DNA from: Anaerolineae bacterium
GTDB lineage: Bacteria > Chloroflexota > Anaerolineae > 4572-78 > NAK82
Reading direction: 5' to 3'
DNA: 11,179 nt
Assembly: GCA_030598425.1 (NCBI GenBank)
Contig: JAUVPY010000037.1
Coordinates: forward strand, 1 to 11,179
Position numbers and translations under genes: made by a program. This document shows positions 4,388-11,179 of this stretch, piece after piece. The notes beneath the pieces were generated by a model, which saw only the letters and a list, made by a program, of their open reading frames with translations, did no database searches and was not told the DNA's origin. Each line of letters begins with the position of its first letter. Positions within the stretch are counted from its first letter, which is position 1.

Positions 4388-6904
4388 ATGCGAATGACTG
4401 TTGTTACTCTCGGGCTTTTCCTACTCCTTGGCGTAGGGGGGATTTCGGCGTGCCAACGCAATGCGCCCCGCACGCCGACGCCCTCACCATCCAGCGAACC
4501 CATCGCTCAAGGGTACACGCCAACTCGCTCGCCGACGCCCTCCAAGACAAACACCCCAACGCCATCACCATCCGCCACCTCGGCCGCGACTCCTACCGTG
4601 ACACCTACCCCACCCATCCCCCCCACACCGACACCCCCGCCTAGTCCCAGCGCCCGGCTGGCTGCTGCGCGACAAGCCTTTGACTGGGGTGATTATCCTC
4701 GCGCCGCCGATGAGTTCGCCACATTGCTGAACGACCCCGGTGCTGATGAGAGTGAAATTCGACTGGCCGCCTTCTGGGTTGGACGCAGTGCCCTGGAGGA
4801 CGCCGACTACGAGACGGCTCTGGCCAGCCTACGAAATTTCGTCGATACCTACCCGGATGATCCCCAAGTCCCAACGACCCATCTTCTGCTGGCGCGGGCC
4901 TACCAGGGACTGGGAGACTGGCAAGGCGTTACCGACGCTCTCCAAGACTACCTCGACACGGGCGACGATACCCTGGCCATATACGCCTACGAAGGCATTG
5001 GCGACGCCGCTATGCTGGCGCTTGACTACGACCGCGCGGCGAGAGCCTACGCCAGCGGGCTGCGCGTAGCTCCCGACAACGGCTGGGCCGTTCACATGCG
5101 GGAAGAGATCGCCCAGGCCGAATTGGCGCAGGGCAACCCCGACAAGGCTGTCGAGCAATACGACGCGATTCTCGAAATCGCCCGTTTTCGCGCCTATCGC
5201 GCCAGGATCCTATATCTGGCGGGGCAAGCCTTGGCAGCGACCGGCGACGAGGAGGCCGCTTACGAGCGTTACCTCCAGGCCGTGAATCGCTACCCGGAGG
5301 CATATGACAGTTATCTGGCCCTGGTCGAACTGGTCAATTCCAATGTGCCGGTTGACGACCACCAACGAGGCTTGGTGGATTATCACGCCGGGGCCTATCA
5401 ACCGGCCACCGAAGCCTTCACCCGCTACCTTGAGGCAGACCCTTCAACCTACAAAGAAGAAGATGCCCGCTGGTACCTGGCCCTCTCACTGAAAGCCAAC
5501 GGCAACCTTCGGCAGGCCATCCAGGGATTCAAGGAGTTCATCGAACGACACCCGGAAAGCGAGCACGTGGCCGAGGCTTGGTTGGAGATGGCGGAGGCTT
5601 ACGCCTGGCGCGATAACGTCGATCAATCCCTTGACACTTACCGAGAGTTCGCAGAAGAGAACGCCCAATCGCCTATGGCGCCAGAAGCTCTGTGGAAAGC
5701 GGCCGAGCTTGAATTCGACGGCGGAGACCTGGAGCGAGCCGCCGCCAGTTTCCGCGATTTGGTCGATCGCTACCCCACTGATGAAGACACACCTGAGGCC
5801 CTCTTCAATGCAGCTCTGTTGGATTTTCGTCGCGGCGAGTTTGAAACGGCCCGGGAGGACTGGGAGGTACTTATTCAAGACTACCCCGACAGCCGAGCTT
5901 CGGTAGCCGCCCGCTATTGGCTTGGCAAAGCCTGGCTGGCTATGGAGGACCCAAGCGAGGCAGAAGCCGCTTTTGAGGCAGCCCTTGAGTGGGCACCAAC
6001 CTCTTTCTACGGGCTGCGAGCCGCGGAGATAATCGACGAGGCGCCGCTCACGACCGCATCTGCTGACGCGCTCTCCTTCCCCAACCCAGATGGCGACCAG
6101 GTGAAGGCCGAAGAATGGCTGGCAAGCTGGCTCCCCATCACCGATACGCTGGACCTCGCCTCCTTGGACCCGGCCATTGCCGAAAGCCCCGCCTTCCGCC
6201 GGGGCGACGCATTGTTGGCAGTTGGACGGCGCGGCGACGCCCTCGAGGAGTTTGATGCGATCAAGGAGATGTGGTGGGACGATCCGCTTCATATGTACCA
6301 ATTGGCGCTCGCATTCCGCGAGCGGGGCCTATATCGTTTATCGATCGTCGCTGCCGAGCGACTAACCTGGCTTTCACCGGTTTCCAGCCGGGCCGAGGTG
6401 CCCGATTTCATTCAGCACCTCTCCTTTCCTCTCTACTACCGGGAGTTAGTCCTCTCCGAAGCGAAAAACCAGGATGTAGACCCACTGCTTCTTTTCGCTC
6501 TGATCCGTCAAGAAAGCCTCTTTGAGCCCTCCATCGACTCCCCAGCCGACGCGCGCGGGCTGAGCCAGATCATCCCGCCCACAGGCGAGTGGATTGCCGC
6601 ACGGCTAGGCTGGGGAGAGTTCAGCGAAAATGACCTCTACCTACCTTATGTCAATATCCACTTTGGTACATTTTACCTCAGCGTCCAACTGGCCACATTT
6701 GACGAAGAGCCTATAGCGGCCCTGGCAGCCTATAACGCCGGCCCGGGCCACATCCACCGATGGATGGAAGACGCCCACGATTTGGACCTCTTTGTGGAGA
6801 CGATGCCCTTTGTCGAGCCTCGCCGTTATGTCCGGAATGTATACGAGCAGTACGCCCATTACCGCCGGTTATACCTGAACAAACCTCAGCCCGAAGATAG
6901 GTGA
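4388..6904 (+). CDS. Lipoprotein Slt-type lytic transglycosylase with TPR-like superhelix
   Basis: Predicted to cleave the MurNAc-GlcNAc bond of peptidoglycan non-hydrolytically, leaving anhydro-MurNAc, at the outer face of the membrane. The 838 residues start with a signal peptide and lipobox ISAC, lipidated Cys at 22. A Pro/Thr/Ser-rich spacer follows (about 24-88). Many TPR-like helical repeats span about 90-545 (for example GDYPRAADEFATLL, GEFETAREDWEVLIQDYP), with further helices to about 680, as in Slt70-type superhelices. The GH23 catalytic domain (about 690-825) has the catalytic Glu709 in LIRQES, then ARGLSQIIP (the usual GLMQ reads GLSQ), AALAAYNAGPG and MPFVEPRRYVRNV. ATG 4388 gives the signal peptide directly; ATG 4394 is a shorter alternative. 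There is no Shine-Dalgarno sequence, consistent with a leaderless transcript. It is followed by a 14-bp hairpin, so it is probably monocistronic. An slt-like symbol would be reasonable, but I leave it blank because orthology to E. coli slt is not shown. Confidence 0.93.
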   Translation: MRMTVVTLGLFLLLGVGGISACQRNAPRTPTPSPSSEPIAQGYTPTRSPTPSKTNTPTPSPSATSAATPTVTPTPPIPPTPTPPPSPSARLAAARQAFDWGDYPRAADEFATLLNDPGADESEIRLAAFWVGRSALEDADYETALASLRNFVDTYPDDPQVPTTHLLLARAYQGLGDWQGVTDALQDYLDTGDDTLAIYAYEGIGDAAMLALDYDRAARAYASGLRVAPDNGWAVHMREEIAQAELAQGNPDKAVEQYDAILEIARFRAYRARILYLAGQALAATGDEEAAYERYLQAVNRYPEAYDSYLALVELVNSNVPVDDHQRGLVDYHAGAYQPATEAFTRYLEADPSTYKEEDARWYLALSLKANGNLRQAIQGFKEFIERHPESEHVAEAWLEMAEAYAWRDNVDQSLDTYREFAEENAQSPMAPEALWKAAELEFDGGDLERAAASFRDLVDRYPTDEDTPEALFNAALLDFRRGEFETAREDWEVLIQDYPDSRASVAARYWLGKAWLAMEDPSEAEAAFEAALEWAPTSFYGLRAAEIIDEAPLTTASADALSFPNPDGDQVKAEEWLASWLPITDTLDLASLDPAIAESPAFRRGDALLAVGRRGDALEEFDAIKEMWWDDPLHMYQLALAFRERGLYRLSIVAAERLTWLSPVSSRAEVPDFIQHLSFPLYYRELVLSEAKNQDVDPLLLFALIRQESLFEPSIDSPADARGLSQIIPPTGEWIAARLGWGEFSENDLYLPYVNIHFGTFYLSVQLATFDEEPIAALAAYNAGPGHIHRWMEDAHDLDLFVETMPFVEPRRYVRNVYEQYAHYRRLYLNKPQPEDR

Positions 6905-6915
6905 CCGCCACCTAA

Positions 6916-6954
6916 GACAGAACTGCCAGCCCGGTAAAGACTGGCAGTTCTGTC
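6916..6954 (+). terminator. 14-bp hairpin after the transglycosylase gene
   Basis: GACAGAACTGCCAG (6916-6929) and CTGGCAGTTCTGTC (6941-6954) are perfect inverted repeats with an 11-nt loop, starting 11 nt after the stop codon. No U-tract follows on either strand, so it is not a textbook intrinsic terminator. Its position suggests a transcript end or 3' stabilising structure. A dispersed palindrome is also possible. Confidence 0.55.
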
Positions 6955-7010
6955 GAGAGCGAAGAATTCAGCCCGATTCCGGCCCAGACCTCTTTAGTTC
7001 TAAAATCTTA

Positions 7011-7040
7011 TTGCTCAAAGCTAAGCCTTTGTGCTATAAT
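7011..7040 (+). promoter_or_regulatory. Extended -10 promoter of the sensor kinase gene
   Basis: TGCTATAAT (7032-7040) is a perfect extended -10 (TG, one base, TATAAT). A weak -35, TTGCTC (7011-7016), lies 18 nt upstream. The predicted start is near 7047, giving a 5' leader of about 40 nt before the ATG at 7088. The rest of the spacer 6955-7087 shows no gene that I can support. Confidence 0.7.
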
Positions 7041-7087
7041 GAAGCGAGGCATGTTGCTTCTGGGCGTGGTACGAACAACCTCTGGAA

Positions 7088-10033
7088 ATGAAATCTATGC
7101 TGTCCAATGCATTAAGCATCCTGAGTACTCAGGCTGGCGGTTTTATCTACAATTTGATTGTGCTGCTCGTCTTGGACGCGGGGCTGGTGATTGCCTTAGG
7201 TCAATGGCGGCGGGGCAGAGATGCCTATCCGTATGCCGCGACCAACCGGGCTCGTATCCAAGCCGTAGCCCTGATTGGGATGCTTGGACTACGGGGGTTG
7301 CTGGTGGTCGCAGCCCTCATCGCCAGGGGCTCGCCAGAAACGACGGTAGTCTGGATTCCCCCACTGGAACGCGCGATTGATGTAGTTAGTCTGGGGCTTC
7401 TGGCTTGGGCATTTGTTCCGGTCTTACGTGACCGTGTCACCCACGGCTTAGGCCTGGTGGTCATAAACACAGTGGCTGCGGGTATCTTCTATATCATCCT
7501 CACCGCAATATGGAATGGCCAGGTTACCCAGGGAGGCGCGCTACCTGACTACAATGGATCAGGCCAGGCGTGGGTATGGGCCATCTGGGGAATCGGAATA
7601 GCGATAGCGGCTATGGCTTTGCTGACAAGAGACCTGGCCGAAGAAGTACCTCGCAGCCCGGAGCAAAGTCTATCATTGGTTGCCTTCGGAATATTGCTGC
7701 TCGGCTATGGATTGCATCTGCTGACACTGGGTAGTCTTTTGCCTCCTTATTCTTTCCCGAACGTAACTACCTGGACACGCCTGGGGCAACTCGTTGCATA
7801 CCCTTTGTTTGTGCTTGCCATCTATCAGGGAACGATTGCCACACTCAGCAGCAAGAGCGAGGAACTCCAGGGGCTAAGCAAGACCTCAATGGAGCAGATC
7901 AAGGGGCTGGTCAGCCTGTTTGAGGCTTCGCGGAGAATAAGCCAATCGCTTGACCTGTCAGAAGTACTGGAAGACTCAGCGCAAAGCGTGGCACAAGCCC
8001 TTAGCGCCGAGCAATGCGCTATTGCACTGCTGGAAGATGGGCAGACCACGCAACTTCGCCTGGCCGCTATTCACAATCCGACCCGCCAGGGACGAGGCGA
8101 AGCAGTTGCCTTTCCCCTCAGCGAACAGCAGGCCATAAAACACGCGCTGCGCCGCGAGCGCCAAGTTGCGCTTAACGAGCGGGATGACAATCCGCAATTG
8201 CGACTTCTGTTTTCACTGATGGGATCGGAGCAGACGGGGCCAGTGATCATCCAACCGCTGGTTCACCACGATTCTCCGCTCGGTGTGTTGATCGCCGGCA
8301 ACGGAACCAGCGGACGATCTTTTTCTGTCAGCGAGACCCAACTCTGCCGGACCCTGGCCGACCAGGTAACAGTCGCCATTGAAAACGCCCGCACGCACCA
8401 CGATCTGGAGACCAAGGCCCAACAACTCGCCTGGACCCTTCGTAACCAGGAGATGGAAGTCAGCAAGCAGCGCGCAGCTATGGAAGCCGAACTGAAAAAG
8501 AGTCGTGAAGAAGTGGCCCTCTTTGCACAGAGGCTCTATGAGCAAGAGACCGCCGCCGAGGGCAACAAGAAGGCGATGGAAGAAGCGCGTGCCCGACTGG
8601 CGACCCTGGAAGAGGCTGCGAAAAAGAGTCGGACGGCCCTTCAACAATTATCTCAGGAAAAAGACACACAGATACAATCTCTTTCGGCGGAGGCAAAGAC
8701 CCACAGCGCTGAGCTGAAACAACTGGAATCCGAACGAGAAACGCTGCGGGAAAAGATTCAAGTCCTCGAGCACGAAGCAGCCGAGGCCGAACGACTGGCG
8801 GTAGCGCTGGCTCAAACCCGTGAGCGCACTCGCAAGCTGGCGCGCGCCGTGCGGCGGGCACAGCGCAGCCCTATGGGAGCGCAGGCGCAAGTAGTTTCTG
8901 GATCAGCCGGTACTCAGACAGTGCTGGAAGATCTGACGTGTGGCGTTATCATCGGTGACTCCGACGGCAAAATAAGCCGGGTCAACACTGCGGCTGCCCA
9001 GATGCTAGGAACTTCGCCCGACACGCTGGTCAGCCAACCGCTGGGGCAAGTGACGCGGGATGAACGCTGGAACAAAGCCATTGCGGAACTCGGCGGCCAG
9101 TCAAACAGCATGGTCATTACCACCCTGGAAGTGAGTGATAGGGTGCTGCGTGCCACGATCAGCCCCATGGCAGCCACGCCAAGCGGCGAACGTCCAGAGG
9201 GTAGTGTTGCCATCCTGTATGACATCACCGCAGAGGCCGCGAGCCAACAGGCCCGTGACGAGTTTGTGGCCTCCTTATCCCAGGAATTGCGCACGCCCAT
9301 GACGTCTATCACCGGCTACACTGACCTCTTGTTGGGGGAATCAGTGGGCCTTATCGGCGATATGCAACGCAAATTCCTGCAACGCATCAAAGCCAACATC
9401 GAACGCATGAACAGCATGCTCAACGACCTGATCGGGGTCACCGCGATTGATGCCGGCCAGCTAGAGATCCGGACGACCGTCGTCGACATGAGTGAGGTCA
9501 TCGAAGACGGCATCATCAGCGCCCGGGCCCAGTTGGAGGAAAAGGAACTGACTCTGGAACTAAACCTGCCCGAACAGATGCCGCCAGTGGAAGCCGATAC
9601 CGACTGCGCCCATCAAATCCTGACCAATCTCCTGGGCAATGCGACCAAGTGTTCACCGGTAGGATCGACGATCGAAGTGTCGGCTCAGTTATACGACGAA
9701 GAGGCGGGTAACCCCGAAGAGACTCCTCACCTAAGAATTTCGATCCGCGACTCAGGGGGTGGCATCACGCCTGAAGATCAAGATCGGGTGTTCGACCGTT
9801 TTTATCGAGCCGACAGCGCCCTGATAAACGGTCTTGGAGAAACCGGCGTCGGATTGGCGATTGTCAAATCGTTGGTCGAAGCCCATGGCGGGCGGGTCTG
9901 GGTCGAAAGCGAGATGGGCGTCGGGTCCACTTTCAGCTTCCTGCTGCCCATCAGCCAGGGATACAATGACCCTTGGATGGAAGTGGATGTCCCCCCCCTG
10001 GACCTGAGTTCCGACCAGCCAGACGAGAGCTGA
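7088..10033 (+). CDS. Seven-helix membrane sensor histidine-kinase-like protein (GAF-coiled coil-PAS-HisKA-HATPase) lacking the phospho-acceptor His
   Basis: A 981-residue sensor of the two-component kinase family. About seven hydrophobic helices lie at roughly 18-38, 57-79, 97-113, 121-141, 161-179, 195-216 and 232-250. They are followed by a GAF-like domain (about 285-433), a long charged coiled coil (about 436-590), a PAS-like domain (about 611-716), the HisKA dimerisation helices (about 724-792) and an HATPase domain (about 840-955). ATP-binding boxes are present: N-box QILTNLLGNATKCSP, G1 DSGGGI (Asp888), F-box VFDRFYRAD and G2 GETGVGLAIVK. The H-box, however, reads SLSQELRTP: codon 9281-9283 is CAG, so Gln732 replaces the His that normally accepts phosphate. 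It may be a pseudokinase or signal without autophosphorylation at that site. The ATG at 7097 is an alternative start, with GGAA 9 nt upstream. No response regulator lies beside it; a LysM gene starts 13 nt after the stop. Confidence 0.93.
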   Translation: MKSMLSNALSILSTQAGGFIYNLIVLLVLDAGLVIALGQWRRGRDAYPYAATNRARIQAVALIGMLGLRGLLVVAALIARGSPETTVVWIPPLERAIDVVSLGLLAWAFVPVLRDRVTHGLGLVVINTVAAGIFYIILTAIWNGQVTQGGALPDYNGSGQAWVWAIWGIGIAIAAMALLTRDLAEEVPRSPEQSLSLVAFGILLLGYGLHLLTLGSLLPPYSFPNVTTWTRLGQLVAYPLFVLAIYQGTIATLSSKSEELQGLSKTSMEQIKGLVSLFEASRRISQSLDLSEVLEDSAQSVAQALSAEQCAIALLEDGQTTQLRLAAIHNPTRQGRGEAVAFPLSEQQAIKHALRRERQVALNERDDNPQLRLLFSLMGSEQTGPVIIQPLVHHDSPLGVLIAGNGTSGRSFSVSETQLCRTLADQVTVAIENARTHHDLETKAQQLAWTLRNQEMEVSKQRAAMEAELKKSREEVALFAQRLYEQETAAEGNKKAMEEARARLATLEEAAKKSRTALQQLSQEKDTQIQSLSAEAKTHSAELKQLESERETLREKIQVLEHEAAEAERLAVALAQTRERTRKLARAVRRAQRSPMGAQAQVVSGSAGTQTVLEDLTCGVIIGDSDGKISRVNTAAAQMLGTSPDTLVSQPLGQVTRDERWNKAIAELGGQSNSMVITTLEVSDRVLRATISPMAATPSGERPEGSVAILYDITAEAASQQARDEFVASLSQELRTPMTSITGYTDLLLGESVGLIGDMQRKFLQRIKANIERMNSMLNDLIGVTAIDAGQLEIRTTVVDMSEVIEDGIISARAQLEEKELTLELNLPEQMPPVEADTDCAHQILTNLLGNATKCSPVGSTIEVSAQLYDEEAGNPEETPHLRISIRDSGGGITPEDQDRVFDRFYRADSALINGLGETGVGLAIVKSLVEAHGGRVWVESEMGVGSTFSFLLPISQGYNDPWMEVDVPPLDLSSDQPDES

Positions 10034-10046
10034 AGTCAATAAGATC

Positions 10047-11179
10047 ATGGCTAATGGCCCGACCGACTCCCATCGCACCGACGCGCCAAAGCCCGATCCC
10101 TCATCATGGAGGCCGTTGCTGACAAGCCTTTTGGCCGTCGCAGTCGTCACCCTGACGGTGGTCGCGGCCTTCGTGCTGGCGCTAGGTGACCTGCCGGTCG
10201 ACTTCCAAGCGCCACAGCCGACACCGATCGCGGCCCAATTCACGCCCGAGACACTACTCCCGACTCCCACTGCGACCCCTCTGCCGTCGCCAACGGCTAT
10301 TCCAACCAGCACGGTCGCCGTCCAACCCGCTCCCACCTGGACATCGACACCTTTGCCAACAGCCTCGCCAACCTTTACGAGTTCTCCAACCCCAACGGCG
10401 AGCCACACGCCCGCAATCATTGTAGTGACCGTATTTCCGACGGCCACGCCGACGCACAGACCTCCTACCCCCACACCCTGCCCGCCCCCAGCCGGGTGGA
10501 ACCGATATACAGTGCGCCCCGGCGACACGCTGGTTTCAATAGCCTATCGCTACAACACGACCGTTCCACATCTGGTGCACGCCAATTGCCTGCGATATCC
10601 AGTAGTTCATCCAGGACAAGTCATCTATGTGCCTCCGGCGGCCCCTACGCCGACCCGGCCACCTTGTGGCCCACCGCCAGACTGGGTGATTTATACCGTG
10701 CGTCCTGAGGATACACTCCACTCCCTGGCGGTGCGCACGCATACGACCATTTACCAGATCATGCACGCCAATTGTCTGATCGACACCGTAATATACGTCG
10801 GCCAAAAGCTGTGGCTGCCTTTTATGCCTCCCACTCCGCCAACACCTACATTCACCCCAACCAGACCACCGACGGCCACGCGTACACCAACGGCCACCGG
10901 TACGCCAATAGTTAATACGCCCACGCCTACCGCCACCGGTGTGCTGCCGACAGCCACGCCTATGCCATCACCGACAACTGGCATTGACACCCCTACGCCC
11001 ACACAAACCAGCCAGCTCAATACACCCACGCCGACCGCCACGGGTGTGCCGCCGACCGCCACACCCACCCTGCCGCCGACGGCCACGCCCACCAGCCCAC
11101 CGCCTACCGCCACCAACACACCACCACCGCCAACACCTACCCCTACGGATACGCCGACGCTGCCGCCGCCGACGCCTAC
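10047..11179 (+). CDS. Membrane-anchored double-LysM protein with Pro/Thr-rich linkers (3' end beyond window)
   Basis: An open frame runs from ATG 10047 to the window end (377 codons, no stop). After a short hydrophilic N-terminus, one hydrophobic helix spans about 23-47, with a Trp-Arg start and no lipobox, so it is probably an uncleaved anchor with the rest outside. Pro/Thr/Ser-rich sequence (about 55-143) leads to two LysM domains: about 152-196 (YTVRPGDTLVSIAYRYNTTV...HPGQVIYVPP) and about 215-258 (YTVRPEDTLHSLAVRTHTTI...YVGQKLWLP). LysM binds GlcNAc-containing glycans such as peptidoglycan. Each module has a Cys in the preceding linker and one in HANCL (145/181 and 207/243), both 36 apart. 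From 259 on it is again Pro/Thr-rich. The start is 13 nt after the kinase stop with only a weak ribosome binding site, suggesting co-transcription. A C-terminal domain may lie outside the window. Confidence 0.85.
   Translation, partial: MANGPTDSHRTDAPKPDPSSWRPLLTSLLAVAVVTLTVVAAFVLALGDLPVDFQAPQPTPIAAQFTPETLLPTPTATPLPSPTAIPTSTVAVQPAPTWTSTPLPTASPTFTSSPTPTASHTPAIIVVTVFPTATPTHRPPTPTPCPPPAGWNRYTVRPGDTLVSIAYRYNTTVPHLVHANCLRYPVVHPGQVIYVPPAAPTPTRPPCGPPPDWVIYTVRPEDTLHSLAVRTHTTIYQIMHANCLIDTVIYVGQKLWLPFMPPTPPTPTFTPTRPPTATRTPTATGTPIVNTPTPTATGVLPTATPMPSPTTGIDTPTPTQTSQLNTPTPTATGVPPTATPTLPPTATPTSPPPTATNTPPPPTPTPTDTPTLPPPTP
10914..11066 (+). repeat. 105-bp-spaced direct repeat in the LysM protein Pro/Thr region
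   Basis: Residues 290-305 (NTPTPTATGVLPTATP, 10914-10961) recur as residues 325-340 (NTPTPTATGVPPTATP, 11019-11066), 35 codons later. The DNA copies differ mostly at third codon positions, so this is an older in-frame duplication inside a low-complexity stretch. The surrounding 10830-11179 is composed of PTATPT-like units. Confidence 0.6.

Noticed and set aside
4460..4650. Pro/Thr-rich repetitive DNA as a possible CRISPR or satellite array
   Set aside because: The repeats are irregular, in frame, and encode a Pro/Thr spacer typical of exported anchored proteins; there are no unique spacers.
5486..6301. Minus-strand open frame of 271 codons inside the transglycosylase gene
   Set aside because: Antisense to continuous TPR-coding sequence with regular repeat structure; no independent motif.
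7039..7380. Plus-strand 113-codon frame starting at the -10 region of the kinase promoter
   Set aside because: Overlaps the kinase membrane region in another frame; its ATG falls within the -10 element, and the protein resembles nothing known.
8213..8861. Minus-strand frames opposite the kinase coiled coil
   Set aside because: The coding strand shows a clear heptad-rich Glu/Lys/Ala coiled coil; the antisense frames are by-products.
9752..10528. Minus-strand 258-codon Gly/Val-rich frame, and a similar one at 10751-11119
   Set aside because: Valine/glycine repeats are the reverse complement of Pro/Thr codons (ACG/CCC-rich) in the LysM protein; the real frame is rightward, with LysM domains.

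Overview
The window reads as an ordinary chromosomal stretch from a member of the Chloroflexota (Anaerolineae/Caldilineae-like), GC-rich (about 55-60 percent by eye). The assignment rests on several features together: Pro/Thr-rich linkers in two exported proteins, a LysM protein with the 'HANCL ... IYVGQ' style, a lipoprotein Slt-type transglycosylase with a long TPR region, a small PF13769-like protein, and a multi-domain membrane sensor with GAF, long coiled coil, PAS and kinase domains. It is an inference from protein style, not from a marker gene. No tRNA, rRNA, CRISPR array, insertion sequence or phage gene is visible.

Layout. Positions 1-72 hold the last codons of a rightward gene, probably a class III adenylate/guanylate cyclase. 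Facing it is a leftward block: greA (transcript cleavage factor), lysS (lysyl-tRNA synthetase), purH (bifunctional IMP-synthesis enzyme) and a 94-residue PF13769-family protein. greA has a near-consensus promoter, TTTACA-17-TATAAT, with phased A-tracts upstream, and a roughly 90-nt leader holding two hairpins. A terminator-like hairpin separates greA from lysS. Degenerate 7-nt repeats sit just after the stop codons of greA and lysS.

Divergent from greA is a rightward envelope-related block. It begins with an 838-residue lipoprotein lytic transglycosylase whose promoter, TTGACA-17-CATAAT, lies so close to the ATG that the mRNA is probably leaderless. A 14-bp hairpin follows. Then comes a 981-residue seven-helix sensor kinase with its own extended -10 promoter, and 13 nt downstream an N-terminally anchored protein with two LysM domains and Pro/Thr-rich linkers, which runs off the window.

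How they fit together. The leftward genes are growth functions (transcription fidelity, tRNA charging, purine synthesis). The rightward genes act at the membrane and cell wall: peptidoglycan cleavage, sensing, and peptidoglycan binding. The most notable observation is that the sensor kinase has glutamine where the phospho-accepting histidine should be, while its ATP-binding boxes look intact. No clearly new multi-gene system is visible; the unusual items are the His-less kinase, the greA leader, the leaderless transglycosylase, the heptad repeats and the paired-cysteine LysM modules.
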